Shown one piece after another: positions 55,201 through 64,000 of a DNA stretch of 64,000 nt. Below the pieces are notes generated by a model. That model worked only from the letters and a program-made list of their open reading frames with translations, did not search any database and had not been told where the DNA came from. The position numbers and the translations under genes are program-made. Position 1 is the stretch's first letter; the number at the start of each line of letters is the position of its first letter. This DNA is from Chloroflexi bacterium TSY (GTDB lineage: Bacteria > Chloroflexota > Anaerolineae > Caldilineales > Caldilineaceae), in the NCBI GenBank assembly GCA_019217005.1, contig JAHBNG010000039.1, forward strand, positions 45,789 through 109,788. The letters run 5' to 3'.

Positions 55201-55330
55201 GCTTGTCAAGCTTGGTCAACTCACGCAAGGCAGAGAAGCATGGTCAGAAACAGAACAACTCGCTCGCATTCTCAAACATTCAGTTCTATTGAACGCAATA
55301 GAGGAACGACTGCGAGAACACTCTCTTTAG
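52250..55330 (+). CDS. BTAD-NB-ARC-TPR transcriptional regulator (STAND), paralogue 1
   Basis: 1026 residues in three regions. Residues 1-250 are winged helix plus BTAD (LLLFGPPRIVRDDEEVPL, LWPENSQREVRGHLRREL). NB-ARC is at about 280-640, with VALVGMGGLGKTTLATQ (Walker A), STLLILDNVTQA (Walker B), AVLLTTRDLDVAHAL and CRQLHFLPLAVEIAAQRL. A TPR array runs from about 680 to the end (LLRWGTVCIEQNDYDEA, YHLARIAIERQQYEEAN). It is closely similar to the gene at 57973. Between the start of NB-ARC and Walker A it has about 27 extra residues (GGFDENKVFRTALADKAQLG onward), encoded at 53155-53246, that the paralogue lacks. It is followed by a palindromic element and then a convergent metallopeptidase gene. 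Confidence 0.9.
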   Translation: MPQTQLLLFGPPRIVRDDEEVPLRMRKAQAMLAYLAVSGQSHSRDSLATMLWPENSQREVRGHLRRELARVRKLLGKEHFVVDNEIISLRFSEHLQSDVVQFEKLVNQSTQCQHAATKSCLDCLPILEEATELYNDEFLAGFTLSDAPEFDDWQYFQREELHQMLVQVLQQIIQGYCAQGEVEPAIPYARRWVDIDLLHEPPHRQLMILYAQAGQQAAAIRQYQRCVDVLEEEFGVPPEPETTALFEEIRSRKGDRVKSVDIHEPTTINSHPSPSPPFQAVAPPPHFVGRLDEIEQVRQMLSGGFDENKVFRTALADKAQLGFHTELSLGAPHTPVVALVGMGGLGKTTLATQVAHLVQEDFPDGVLWANPTISSVMDILDNWGRAYGYDFSGLSDAESRAAAVRGVLAEKSTLLILDNVTQAAEVRSLLTNGERSAVLLTTRDLDVAHALDAQVVALGELTAESGRELLINILGEERVNGEEEAANEICRQLHFLPLAVEIAAQRLKSRARMKLEQMADRLANEKQRLGLEISNRAVRASFEVSWEALDAELQAIFPLLAVFEGRPFTVEALTYVADLDRYNVEDALFGLSALSLVQEDEEAYYRQHPLLADFAKEKLETLSYRQHELLVDMASEKLINPVVAYGRLVDYYLGFARENQQNYEVLEPEWENIGAAIRVARAHESWSQVFCFTDALAQTWMTRARYRDARLAYQWAQDAVIHIGDETLQATNLLRWGTVCIEQNDYDEAKQLLTDSLTLFSKLEHKEAAATVQYHLARIAIERQQYEEANQLLDDCFTTRKNLNDSLGMAAVYFRQARLYYYYGPDYDEAERLARQALTIQETQADKLGLISTLRLLAQVSNMKEEYQLAQTYGERAAKLSEELQDPGELASTLFVLTVTHRKQQNYAAARECAEKSQRIFQRIGNRRVQAMLFRQLIRQLSGIYKEEGQDHFALEMVEKGLNLYRKLDDVFGTAYALRDMGDLLVKLGQLTQGREAWSETEQLARILKHSVLLNAIEERLREHSL

Positions 55331-55740
55331 GCCCTTAACGGATCAAGATAAACAATAAGTTGTCGATATGCAGTTGATGGTTGAGTGCCGCCGCAGGCCC
55401 CTGTTTGGGCCGACGGCCTGCACAATTGTATTGTTCTATTACATCGACACCTCTGGAAATTAGCTACATCGCGACCGCCTGCACGGGCTGTTTCAGGAGA
55501 GCTATGGGCCCAAGTGCGGTCGCGATGTAACCGAACAGCGCAGGTATCGATGTAATAAAATAGTACACAATTGCAGGCCCAAACAAATAGGCCCTTACCG
55601 GATCAATATCGACAAGTGTCTGTCTATTTCTTGCACAAAGTAGGCAACAAAATCTCACGCAAAGCACATGAAGAATCAGCCTCTCTTCGTGGATCACTAT
55701 TTTCCTGGATTCGCTCTATGCCTTCCCGCACAAGTAGTGA
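55331..55740. other. Palindrome-rich gap between regulator and metallopeptidase genes
   Basis: 410 bases. Apart from the large palindrome at 55415-55579, GGCCCTTAACGGATCAA (55331) and GGCCCTTACCGGATCAA (about 55589) form a direct repeat bracketing it. I do not trust the short reading frames inside. Confidence 0.5.
55415..55579. repeat. 165-bp nested palindrome
   Basis: The outer arms are GGCCTGCACAATTGTATTG through TACATCGA (55415-55446) and its near reverse complement at 55547-55579. The inner arms TACATCGCGACCGC (55465-55478) and GCGGTCGCGATGTA (55516-55529) are perfect. It is flanked by direct repeats, suggesting a non-autonomous element; it could also act as a terminator for the two convergent genes. 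Confidence 0.65.
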
Positions 55741-57840
55741 TTATGATCCATCATCGTCCACCTCAGTCGGTCCGTCTGTTGACCAACCTTTGACGAAGAC
55801 AAGTTTCTCTGCCCACTCGTCTATTACAATTTTCTTGGGGGCTTTCCTATTTTGGTAGTCGATACGATACCTTTCAACAGTATGGGCAAATTCCTTTGCG
55901 TCTTCCAAAAAGGATAGCGTTTCTTGAGAATCCCCTGGTTTCTGAATCGATTTCGCAAAAAAGTCGATTTGATGGCTCGAAAATTCCCAATGTAGTTTTT
56001 TACTAAAATAATCGATCCAGAGCTTACGCGCTTGCTTTCGACCGATCTGTTTAAGATACGGCTGCCAAAAGTCATAAGCGGCCTGAATAAGCGGTTCAAA
56101 CGTTTCCTGGATTTCTCGACCCGATAGCTCAATCTCTTTGCGGGCGTTTTCTATTCGATACGTGTCAGCTCTGTCGAGCAACTCTTGACGCCCACTTTTA
56201 TCCCAACTGTTCCAACGCTTCCATAACTCCTTTGTCCAGTCCGTTCCTTGGGTGGGGTCTGATTTCTGTTTGCTGGCCGTGATTAGTATTTGCTCTACGA
56301 TCAATGGATGTAGCGATTTAGGCGTGATATTTGCACCCTGCTCTACCTTATCATTATCTGCCTTATCATTATCTACCCCCGGCAACGAAGGCAAAAAGAA
56401 ATATTTCAAGCAATCTTCAGGCTCATACATCATACAGCGAAACATATGCCCAAAGATGCTGAGACACCAGTCAGTCCCCCACTCCTTCAGATACCTTTCG
56501 TCGATTAATTCGACCACCCGTTTCGACTGATCTCCCACAAATCGCCCTGTCCATACCAAATTGGTGGCAACATTGTTGGTTGTCACCTCTCTACTCCAGA
56601 GTTCTGTGCTCTTTTGCGGCTGGAGTTGAGGAATCGTATCAAGTATGATTTGTATAACGTCATCGAGCTGCTCCAGAGCTTTTTGATAAGACAATCGGCG
56701 TCTTTCACCATTCATTTGCGCTGGAATGGCAAGCCTTGACTGGGATCCGAGTAAATCATCCTCCACAGTATTCATTTGTAGCCAGAGCTGATCCAGATAG
56801 TTGGGTGTATCAATGTAAAGACTCTCTCCTTTGTTGTTTCGAATATGGCGGAGGATTTTGGATTGCAACAGCGGACGCAGCTTTGCGTCTGGATGAGTTA
56901 AGGAGGCACAAGAGAAGTATTCAGTAGACCTGGCACTGAGCATGTCCTGGAATCCAAATACGTTAATCGGCCCAGCCACTAGACAACTATAGAGATCTGC
57001 AAAAAGCTCCTCTAACCATGCTCGTCGCCAATCACCTGTTTCGATCCCCTCTTTCTTCAGAGCCAGATCGATCACTTCATGAATTTTTTCTCCCCGATCT
57101 GAGATCGTGCCATACCAATAAAGATAGTGCCCAATTTCGTGAGGCAACGCCAATAGATCAAGAGAAGGGTCGAGACCTTTATCATGATGCTCAAAGCATT
57201 GAGTTGCATAGGGCAAACCAATCAGCAGCATGTTAGCATAGGGCAAAATGCGGATTTCGATCCGTCGTTGGAAATAGGTGATGGCAAATACATCTTTCGC
57301 CACGACGTTCTTATCTTTGGCATACTGCAAGGCTTGGTTCGCCATTATATCGGCCAGATAAAGTGTATCTGATTGCTCCTGGCGGGTTTCCATCCATGTT
57401 CGAGGCAAGCCACTATTCTGACGCTGCATAAAGGCTTGTTGAATTCCCATCAGATCTGTCATGAGCTTTTTCGAAAGCGCATACAAAATATCATTAAACG
57501 AATGGTTGAGGGGTGGCCCAAATGGATTGGTCGATGTAAATGCTCCAACCAAGTTCGAATATATGTTGTCTGTTATTTGGTCTAAATTTTCAACTAACAT
57601 TTCCAGCCGCACAATCTGGTCTGTCTCAAATGCATAGGGATCGGTTGCCCTGGAATAGGTAGATGTTTCAGAGTCAGGTTCTCCATCTTTCGAACGTCCA
57701 TTAAGTTCTTCCCTGATTCGTCCTTTTAAGCGCTCAATCGCGCGCTCCAAGCCGCGATGTCGACCATGCCAGTTGACATGTTGTTCATTGATATCAAAGA
57801 CGCTTTCACGCGTAGCAATCTTCATGCTGTCAGAAATCAT
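55741..57840 (-). CDS. HExxH zinc metallopeptidase-like protein, paralogue 1
   Basis: 699 residues, no family name known to me. LLALPHEIGHYLYWYG places HEIGH at residues 234-238 (57127-57141), and WLEELFADLYSCLVAGP at about 275-291 offers a Glu/Asp as third zinc ligand, a gluzincin arrangement. Upstream, RIEIRILPYANMLLIGLPYA may be the edge strand. No signal peptide or membrane helix is seen, so it should be cytosolic. The C-terminal 300 residues are helical and of unknown role. A close homologue, broken, lies at 61092-64000 and both follow a STAND regulator gene convergently, so the pair seems to be inherited together. It is divergent from the regulator at 57973, separated by about 130 bases. 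Confidence 0.75.
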   Translation of the reverse strand: MISDSMKIATRESVFDINEQHVNWHGRHRGLERAIERLKGRIREELNGRSKDGEPDSETSTYSRATDPYAFETDQIVRLEMLVENLDQITDNIYSNLVGAFTSTNPFGPPLNHSFNDILYALSKKLMTDLMGIQQAFMQRQNSGLPRTWMETRQEQSDTLYLADIMANQALQYAKDKNVVAKDVFAITYFQRRIEIRILPYANMLLIGLPYATQCFEHHDKGLDPSLDLLALPHEIGHYLYWYGTISDRGEKIHEVIDLALKKEGIETGDWRRAWLEELFADLYSCLVAGPINVFGFQDMLSARSTEYFSCASLTHPDAKLRPLLQSKILRHIRNNKGESLYIDTPNYLDQLWLQMNTVEDDLLGSQSRLAIPAQMNGERRRLSYQKALEQLDDVIQIILDTIPQLQPQKSTELWSREVTTNNVATNLVWTGRFVGDQSKRVVELIDERYLKEWGTDWCLSIFGHMFRCMMYEPEDCLKYFFLPSLPGVDNDKADNDKVEQGANITPKSLHPLIVEQILITASKQKSDPTQGTDWTKELWKRWNSWDKSGRQELLDRADTYRIENARKEIELSGREIQETFEPLIQAAYDFWQPYLKQIGRKQARKLWIDYFSKKLHWEFSSHQIDFFAKSIQKPGDSQETLSFLEDAKEFAHTVERYRIDYQNRKAPKKIVIDEWAEKLVFVKGWSTDGPTEVDDDGS

Positions 57841-57972
57841 GCTCGCATCTCCTTTGGTTTCTTGCTCTTGGGGGGTTGGGTGTTCGCTATTTCTGATAAT
57901 GGTTATGGTATTATAATCGCACTGGCCCCCATAAGGACACTTTGGCTAGTTTAGATTACGGAATTGACTCCT
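57841..57972. promoter_or_regulatory. Divergent promoter region between metallopeptidase and STAND genes
   Basis: 132 bases. TATAAT at 57912-57917 is a good -10 candidate for the plus-strand regulator, with no clear -35. The same interval must also serve the minus-strand peptidase gene, so the two may be co-regulated. Confidence 0.4.
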
Positions 57973-60900
57973 ATGTCCCAGACCCAACTTCTTCTCTTTG
58001 GGCCACCACGTATTGTTCGCGATGACACAGAAGTCCCGCTACGAATGCGGAAAGCCCAAGCGATGCTGGTCTATCTGGCTGTCACAAGACAGCCCCACTC
58101 CCGCGATGCCTTGGCCACGATGCTCTGGCCAGAGAACAACCAGCAAGATGCGCGCGGTCACCTGCGGCGTGAGTTGGCGCGGGTGCGTAAATTGGTCGGC
58201 AAAGAGCACTTTGCTGTGGACAATGAGATCGTTGCTCTGCACCTCGGCGATACCCTCACTACAGATGTGGCTCAATTTGCGCAGTTGGTGGCCGACTCCA
58301 CTCAGTGTCACCATGCAACCACTGAAAGTTGCAACGACTGTTTGCCGATCCTTGAAGATGCCGTCAATCTCTATCGTGACGATTTCCTCGCAGACTTCGC
58401 TTTGCCCGACTCACCAGAGTTTGCTGATTGGCACTTTTTTACCCGCGAAGAGTTTCGCCAAACCTTGGCCCAAATCCTGCAACAGATTCTTCAGGGATAT
58501 TGTGGCCAAGGGAACGCCGAGCAGGCCATTCCCTATGCGCGCCGTTGGCTCGACCTCGATCTGCTGCATGAACCTGCCCATCGCCAGCTGATGGTGCTCT
58601 ACGCCCACACCGGTCAGCATGCGGCTGCCATCCGCCAATACGAACGCTGCGTTGACATTTTGCAAGCAGAGCTAGACGCTTCGCCGCAACCAGAGACGAC
58701 TGCCCTAATCGAAGAGATTCGTAGCGGGAAGAGAATCGAACTGAAACCACCTGATGGAGACGACTCGCACCCCAATTCATCCTCTCAATCGACCATCCTG
58801 TCTCCACCATTCCAAGTGCCCGCGTCGCTCCGCCATTTTGTGGGTCGTGTCGATGAGATTCAGCAAGTGCGAAATCTACTCAACGCAGCGGGCACACCGG
58901 TTGTTGCGTTGGTGGGCATGGGTGGATTGGGCAAGACTACGCTGGCTGTGCGGATTGCACATCTAGTCCAAAACGACTTTCCCGATGGCGTTCTTTGGGC
59001 CAATCCGGCCATCAGCAGCGTGATGGACATTTTGGAGAACTGGGGGCGCGCTTATGGCTACGATTTTAGTGGCCTGGCGGACGTGGAGAGCCGCGGTGCA
59101 GCAGTGCGTGGCGTCTTGGCGGAAAAATCAGCCCTACTTATCTTAGACAACGTGACCCAAGCTGTGGAGGTTCAATCTCTTTTTGCCAGTGGCGATCGCA
59201 GTCCCGTCCTGTTGACGACGCGGGATCTCGATGTGGCCCATGCTCTCAACGCCCAGGTGATTCCACTGGGTGAACTCTCGGTTGAGAGTGGACGCGAATT
59301 ATTGGTCAACATTTTGGGTACAGAACCAGTAACAGCCGAAGAAGAGGCAGCGACCGAGATCTGTCAACGGCTACACTACTTGCCGCTGGCTGTCGAAATT
59401 GCCGCACAACGACTGAAGTCACGCGCCCGGATGAAATTAGCCCAAATGGCGGCTCGTCTGGCGAATGAGCAACAGCGTTTGGGGTTGGAAATCAGCGATC
59501 GGGCCGTGCGTACTTCGTTTGAAGTTAGCTGGGAGGCATTGGATGAGGAACTACAAGCGGTATTTCCACTGCTGGCCGTCTTTGAGGGGCGACCGTTCAC
59601 GCCCGAGGTGCTGGCCTACATTGCAGAGCTGGATCAATTTGATGTGGAGGATGCCCTCTTTGGGTTGAGCGCTCTCTCATTGGTCAACGAGGATGACGAG
59701 GCATATTATCGGCAACATCCACTATTGGCTGATTTTGCCAAAGAGAAGTTAGCTGCGCTCCCCTACCGTCAGCATGAACTATTGGCCGACATGACGCATG
59801 AGAAGCTACTCGATCCATCTGTCGCGTATGGGAGACTGGTGGCTTATTACCTGGAATTTACTGGGGAGCATCAACAGAATTATGGAGTATTAGAGACAGA
59901 GTGGGGAAATATTGGGGCAGCAATTAGGGTGGCTCATAAGCTTGAAAAGTGGGGGGAAGTGATTACATTTACAGATATGTTGGCGAAGACTTGGGTAACG
60001 CGTGCCCGATATGGCGATGCACGCGAGGCTTACAGATGGGCGCAGGATGCAGCAAGTATGATGGAGGACAGAATGCTGCAAGCAACGAATTTTCTGCGTT
60101 GGGGCAACGTCTGTATTGAGCAAAACGATTATGATGAAGCGCATGTACATCTCACCAAAAGCTTAGAGCATTGGTTGCACTTGGAGGAAGATGAAGGCGT
60201 TGCTGATGTTCAGTTTCATTTGGCGCGGGTTGCCATTGAGCGTGGTGAATACCAAGCTGCCGAACAATTGTTGGAGAGTTGTTTCGCTATTTGCAGAATT
60301 GTGGGCGATGTGAATAGACTCTCAGCGATTCGATATCGACAAGCAAGCGTCTATTTTGCAGTGGATGACTTTGAACAAGCACAACAACTGTTGCATCAAA
60401 CGCTGCTTGCCCAAGAGGAGGCGAACGATCGTCTGAAGATGATTCCGACATTACGCCTTCTGGCACAAATTGCGGCACATCAACAAGAGTACGATAAGGC
60501 CAGTTCATATTGTGAACGCGCATTGGCTATAAGCGAAGAGTTGCAGGATGAAGGCGAATTAGCTGCCGTCCATTTTTCGATGATGGTTATTCAACGTCGC
60601 CAAAGAGAATTTGAAAAAGCACGTGCTCATGCAGAAGTGTCCCTTCCACTTCTACGTCGATTTGGTTTACAAAGGATAGAAGGAATGACCCTTTATCATC
60701 TGAGCGCTATTTCTTTTGAGCAACAGGAATACGTCGATGCCCTCAAATACAACCTGGAAAGTATCAAAATTTTCAGTTCGGTCGAAGCGCCACTTGACAA
60801 ATTGTATTCTCTCATCTTACTCGGTGATCTCTACAAGGAGTTAGGTTATCCTCAAAAAAGTCAAGCCTCTTGGCAAGAGGCACAAGGGATTGCACAACGA

Positions 60901-60990
60901 CTAAATCACCAAAGCATCCAACAAGAACTGAGTGAAAAGCTAAGGGCAATCCAATTTTTAAATCATCCACAGATAGACGGGATTGACTAG
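57973..60990 (+). CDS. BTAD-NB-ARC-TPR transcriptional regulator (STAND), paralogue 2
   Basis: 1005 residues from the ATG at 57973 (MSQTQLLLFGPPRIVRDD); a TTG at 57964 is in frame but less likely. The order is the same as in the gene at 52250. Winged helix/BTAD is followed by NB-ARC with VVALVGMGGLGKTTLAVRI, SALLILDNVTQ, LLTTRDLDVAHALNAQ and LHYLPLAVEIAAQRLKS, then TPRs such as FLRWGNVCIEQNDYDEA and VQFHLARVAIERGEYQA. It is very similar to paralogue 1 up to about residue 600 and less so in the TPR part, as expected if the two sense different partners. It is followed by a convergent metallopeptidase gene. Confidence 0.9.
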   Translation: MSQTQLLLFGPPRIVRDDTEVPLRMRKAQAMLVYLAVTRQPHSRDALATMLWPENNQQDARGHLRRELARVRKLVGKEHFAVDNEIVALHLGDTLTTDVAQFAQLVADSTQCHHATTESCNDCLPILEDAVNLYRDDFLADFALPDSPEFADWHFFTREEFRQTLAQILQQILQGYCGQGNAEQAIPYARRWLDLDLLHEPAHRQLMVLYAHTGQHAAAIRQYERCVDILQAELDASPQPETTALIEEIRSGKRIELKPPDGDDSHPNSSSQSTILSPPFQVPASLRHFVGRVDEIQQVRNLLNAAGTPVVALVGMGGLGKTTLAVRIAHLVQNDFPDGVLWANPAISSVMDILENWGRAYGYDFSGLADVESRGAAVRGVLAEKSALLILDNVTQAVEVQSLFASGDRSPVLLTTRDLDVAHALNAQVIPLGELSVESGRELLVNILGTEPVTAEEEAATEICQRLHYLPLAVEIAAQRLKSRARMKLAQMAARLANEQQRLGLEISDRAVRTSFEVSWEALDEELQAVFPLLAVFEGRPFTPEVLAYIAELDQFDVEDALFGLSALSLVNEDDEAYYRQHPLLADFAKEKLAALPYRQHELLADMTHEKLLDPSVAYGRLVAYYLEFTGEHQQNYGVLETEWGNIGAAIRVAHKLEKWGEVITFTDMLAKTWVTRARYGDAREAYRWAQDAASMMEDRMLQATNFLRWGNVCIEQNDYDEAHVHLTKSLEHWLHLEEDEGVADVQFHLARVAIERGEYQAAEQLLESCFAICRIVGDVNRLSAIRYRQASVYFAVDDFEQAQQLLHQTLLAQEEANDRLKMIPTLRLLAQIAAHQQEYDKASSYCERALAISEELQDEGELAAVHFSMMVIQRRQREFEKARAHAEVSLPLLRRFGLQRIEGMTLYHLSAISFEQQEYVDALKYNLESIKIFSSVEAPLDKLYSLILLGDLYKELGYPQKSQASWQEAQGIAQRLNHQSIQQELSEKLRAIQFLNHPQIDGID

Positions 60991-61399
60991 ACTTTCACTC
61001 TTCTAATCCTGTTCATCCTGTCCATCTGTGGATCAGAATTTTTTAGAATCGCCTAAGCATCTACCAATATCAAACATCGTAGTGTTTTTATTTACCGATC
61101 GCTCGATACCTCTGGTCCCTTTGTCGTCCAGCCCGGAATGGCGAAGTACGTTCGCAACTCTCCCAGTGAATATCTCAACATATTTTCCTTTGACCATTCA
61201 GGATCATTTACCTGCCCTAACAACAGGCCAGTAATCAACTGACGTGGGCTGAATGCATATCCTCCCGTGATTGACTTGCGATAGCTAGATTCTCTTTGAC
61301 GCAGAAACTCCAATGAGGTGAATTCAATATATATATCCTCAAGTTTATCCGAATCCGTGGTCCAGGCCAAGGGCAGACCAGTAGCAGATACATCTTCAA

Positions 61400-62890
61400 C
61401 TTTACTTTCTGGTAAAAGAAAAGAGATGAGGTGAGAAATGTGACAAAAAGCGGTTAGCAGTTCATCCAAAAGGTAGAGAACCCAAAAAGGAGGAAGGAAT
61501 GCTAACCGCGCCAGAAATAACTATAGCAGTACTGATGAATGTATTGCAAGTAACGCCGATGGGAACAAACGTAAATGTAATGCGTCTGATGTGGGCAATG
61601 CTGAATGGGTCGTTTCTGAAAAGTCGAGGAGCAATCCATAGCGCATTGAAAGAAAGCGGGTTTGAAGATGAGGAGCTCCGGCGAAGCTGGTGGAGCTTTC
61701 GATATGGATCATGGGATATCACAAGTCTGCTGGGGTCGTGGCAAGAAGAAGTGGAGTGGAAAGGGGAATGGGAGGCAAAAAAGTTAGAAGGGTACCGAGT
61801 GAAAAGCATAGATATCACAGGGTTCTGGCGACCGAAGCTGCACCGAAAGTGAACCGACTCTATAACTCAACGGCTCGTCGGCATTGCTCATCTTTGGAGT
61901 GATGATAAGGGGAGATAGGCGGGAAGCGAGTGCCACTGCTCAAGGCAATCATGAGATGCACGGTTGGAACAAAGGAAAGTGAGTTTCGGAAAAAGCTGCT
62001 GACAGAGACGAAGAAATCACTGGAGTCAGACGAAGTGGCGGTGGTCGATGCCGGGTTTACAATCAGAGAAATGCTAGAAAGCGGCATAGACCGATTTGTC
62101 CTGCGGGAAGCCATTAACTGCACAGTGCGCCGCAATGAGTTCCCCAAACGCAAAGAAAAAGGCAGACCACCTGAATATGGTGATATTGTGCGTCCGCTCT
62201 CTCGCAGCTATAAGGGAAAGCGACTCGAGGCTACAACTCCGGACTCGTCTGGTCGCTTTCTCTATAGTGGTCGCCTGATTTGCTATCAAGCATGGCACAA
62301 TCTCGTCCCCAGAACAACCAAGGTGGATACAGCCAACCGTACCTACTCGATTTACGTCATTCAGGATCCGGCCTACAACACACCTTTGGTTTTGGCGACC
62401 GTTATGACTTTGCAGCCTGAAACCATTTATCTTGTCTACCTGGAACGCTGGCCTGTTGAACCTCCCCCCTTGGCTTCCAAGCAGATGATTGGCTTACATC
62501 GTCAATTTGTTCATGCCGATGAGGCTTGTTTCCGCTTACCTGAACTGGGGCTGCTTGCTGGCAATCTTCTTTCCCATTTAGCCGCTTCTCTTCCTCCCAT
62601 ACCGACTGGCTACTGGGATCGAGAGCCTCAATCCACTCCCGGCAGGCTGCGCCGTGTTCTCTCGAGTGCTCTTTTTCCAACTCCTGACCAACTCGACCCT
62701 GACTTTCGGAAAAAGGCCTCGGTTTCACACCATTTCCCTAAAGGCGTTCTCGCTCATCGCCGCCTCAATGCCGCTGCTTAAACTAGCCGAGCACTATTTT
62801 TACATTTTATCCCGTTTTTTCAGGGTGGATTCTTTTTTCCGCCCCTTTCGGTTTGCCCTTTGTCACTCAAGCCTTTACCAGAAAGTAAAG
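61400..62890 (+). mobile_element. 1491-bp insertion sequence with 4-bp target duplication
   Basis: Inverted ends CTTTACTTTCTGGTAAA begin at 61400 on the plus strand and at 62890 on the minus strand. TCAA flanks at 61396-61399 and 62891-62894. It encodes a degenerate DDE transposase. It splits the second metallopeptidase gene. Confidence 0.9.
61499..62781 (+). pseudogene. Frameshifted DDE-type transposase of the insertion sequence
   Basis: The first ORF (61499-61852) starts MLTAPEITIAVLMNVLQVTP after an AAGGAGGAAGGA site. The second (61930-62781) has EVAVVDAGFTIREMLESGID (Asp) and YLVYLERWPVEPPPLASKQM (Glu region). The piece between, about 61850-61930, reads on in other frames (LYNSTARR), so more than one frameshift is present. 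The family is uncertain; an IS4/IS701-type catalytic layout is likely. Confidence 0.75.
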
Positions 62891-64000
62891 TCAAGTAGTC
62901 TGGGATTAAGCACTTGTAAGATTGCATCAATTACAGGATCAATCTTGTCCAGGATGCTCTGACCAGTCATGGAATTCAAATAGCCATCACTGTCAGGCAG
63001 CACATATCTCTTGTGCAATACATTTTTCCCAACGACGCTTCGCCAATGTGCATCAAGTACGTCTGGAGCCTTTGGGTAGACCGGAGCACCCATTCCTTTC
63101 TGGTAGCGAATTTTGCGCAACACATTCGACTGAATCAGAGGCCGGAGTTCATCAATTGCGTGCTCGCCTTCATAGGCTTGGGAGTGGATGGGTGCATTGT
63201 CTGAAAGCAGTTCTTGAAAGCCAAGTACCTGAATTGGACCAGCAATCAAACATCCATAGATATCCGCAAAGAGTTCTTCAAGCCAGCGGGCACGCCAGTC
63301 CAGATGAATATTGATTGACTTTTCAGCCAGAATTTCTACGATCTGGTAGCGGATTGCAAAGTTGTTGTGTGCATAGATAAAGTGACCAATCTCGTGGGGA
63401 ATGGCCAGATAATCTGTCGATGGACCACCTTCTGCAGATGGCGTGGTCGCAAAGGGTAATCCAATGAAGCAGATATCAGCGTAGGGCGTCAATCGAATGC
63501 TAATTTTTTCCTGAAAATATGTCACAACATAGAGATCATCTGGGATTTCATTGGCCGTGACAGCTCCACGGAGGGCGCTTGTAGCAAGAAGATCCCCTAC
63601 GATCAGACCATAGGCAGGTCCTGTTAGCTCGCCACTTGCTCCTCTTGGATTCGATCTTGGATTGCGTTGTCGTTGCCAAAATGCCTGCTGGATAATCGCC
63701 AAATCGGTCGAAAATTGGGTAATAAAGTTGCGCATCATGCGATTGGCCTCATTACGGTCCGGCGATCGGACTTGGAATGCTTCATATGCGCCTTTCTCCA
63801 GCAGCAGAGTCTTTAACTCCTCCAATGTATTGCCCATAAAGCCCAGTGCAACACCCAGTTTCATGAATCTGTCTGCTTCATAGAGCCATGAATAGATCGT
63901 CCGAAGCCAAGTTGCTAGCGGTTTTAGTTGGATCTGAGACCATTGTTCCTCGACAGTCTGCTCACCAAATACTTCTTCAAGCAACGACCGACCATACCAC

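Larger units (their letters stand above)
61092..64000 (-). pseudogene. HExxH metallopeptidase-like gene, paralogue 2, split by an insertion sequence and cut by the window edge
   Basis: The N-terminal part (62891-64000) has DYLAIPHEIGHFIYAHN and RWLEELFADIYGCLIAGP, matching paralogue 1. The frame stays open to the window edge, so the start is outside. The C-terminal part (61092-61399) ends PGWTTKGPEVSSDR, like KGWSTDGPTEVDDDG in paralogue 1. A 1491-bp insertion sequence with TCAA duplications lies between. Deleting it and one TCAA gives PRLLEDVSATGLPLAW in one frame. The broken N-terminal ORF ends LLDFTFW, the last residues being read from the insert. The metal site itself is intact. Confidence 0.85.

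Noticed and set aside
55464..55697. Minus-strand 77-residue reading frame with hydrophobic C-terminus
   Set aside because: It lies almost entirely on the arms of the 165-bp palindrome, has no ribosome site and no protein-like conservation that I can see.

Overview
Organism. The protein set looks like Chloroflexota (Anaerolineae or Caldilineae-like). The signs are a polA-argS-serA group, a second EF-G-like GTPase, an ArgS whose HIGH box reads HYGG, several BTAD/NB-ARC/TPR regulators of about 1000 residues, and a base composition near 50 percent GC by eye. This is inference from protein style; there is no rRNA or other marker in the window and I saw no tRNA gene or CRISPR array.

Layout. Positions 1-21 kb are mostly chromosomal housekeeping and conserved unknowns: serA (cut by the window edge), argS, polA, a cellulose-synthase-like glycosyltransferase, an HPt protein, an EF-G-like GTPase, a histidine-phosphatase-like/methyltransferase fusion, a SIS sugar isomerase, ybaK, a duplicated-domain lipoprotein, a THUMP RNA methyltransferase and a Rieske protein. 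Positions 21-43 kb hold a nonribosomal peptide cluster, all on the minus strand. It has a stand-alone adenylation domain, a carrier protein and an acyl-CoA dehydrogenase (the arrangement used to make pyrrolyl-type starters). It also has a C-A-PCP-E gene whose Asn-type A domain contains an inserted PP-loop ATPase, a C-A-PCP gene, a C-PCP-TE gene, a PhyH oxygenase, two glycosyltransferases and a sulfotransferase. Positions 43-47 kb carry an SGNH-like membrane protein, HupE/UreJ and a broken ornithine cyclodeaminase. Positions 47-64 kb carry three BTAD/NB-ARC/TPR (STAND) regulators, a small secreted peptide gene, and two paralogous HExxH metallopeptidase genes alternating with two of the regulators.

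Decay by small elements. The window is full of short non-autonomous elements, and several insertions can be undone on paper. A 155-bp element (two copies, perfect 8-bp target duplications) interrupts the main NRPS gene and rewrites the end of the Rieske gene. A 215-bp element (two copies, 5-bp duplications) sits twice in one glycosyltransferase gene. A 71-bp terminal-inverted-repeat element occurs three times. A 1491-bp insertion sequence with a 4-bp duplication splits the second metallopeptidase. Removing each insert plus one target copy restores the reading frame. With the extra frameshifts and a stop codon in the NRPS, sulfotransferase and ornithine cyclodeaminase genes, the peptide cluster is probably inactive in this genome, although its chemistry can still be read.

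Best leads. (1) An Asn-type adenylation domain interrupted by a zinc-ribbon plus PP-loop module. (2) A repeated STAND-regulator/HExxH-metallopeptidase pair, with a 51-residue secreted Cys-ended peptide beside the related regulator. (3) The set of measured MITE-like families.
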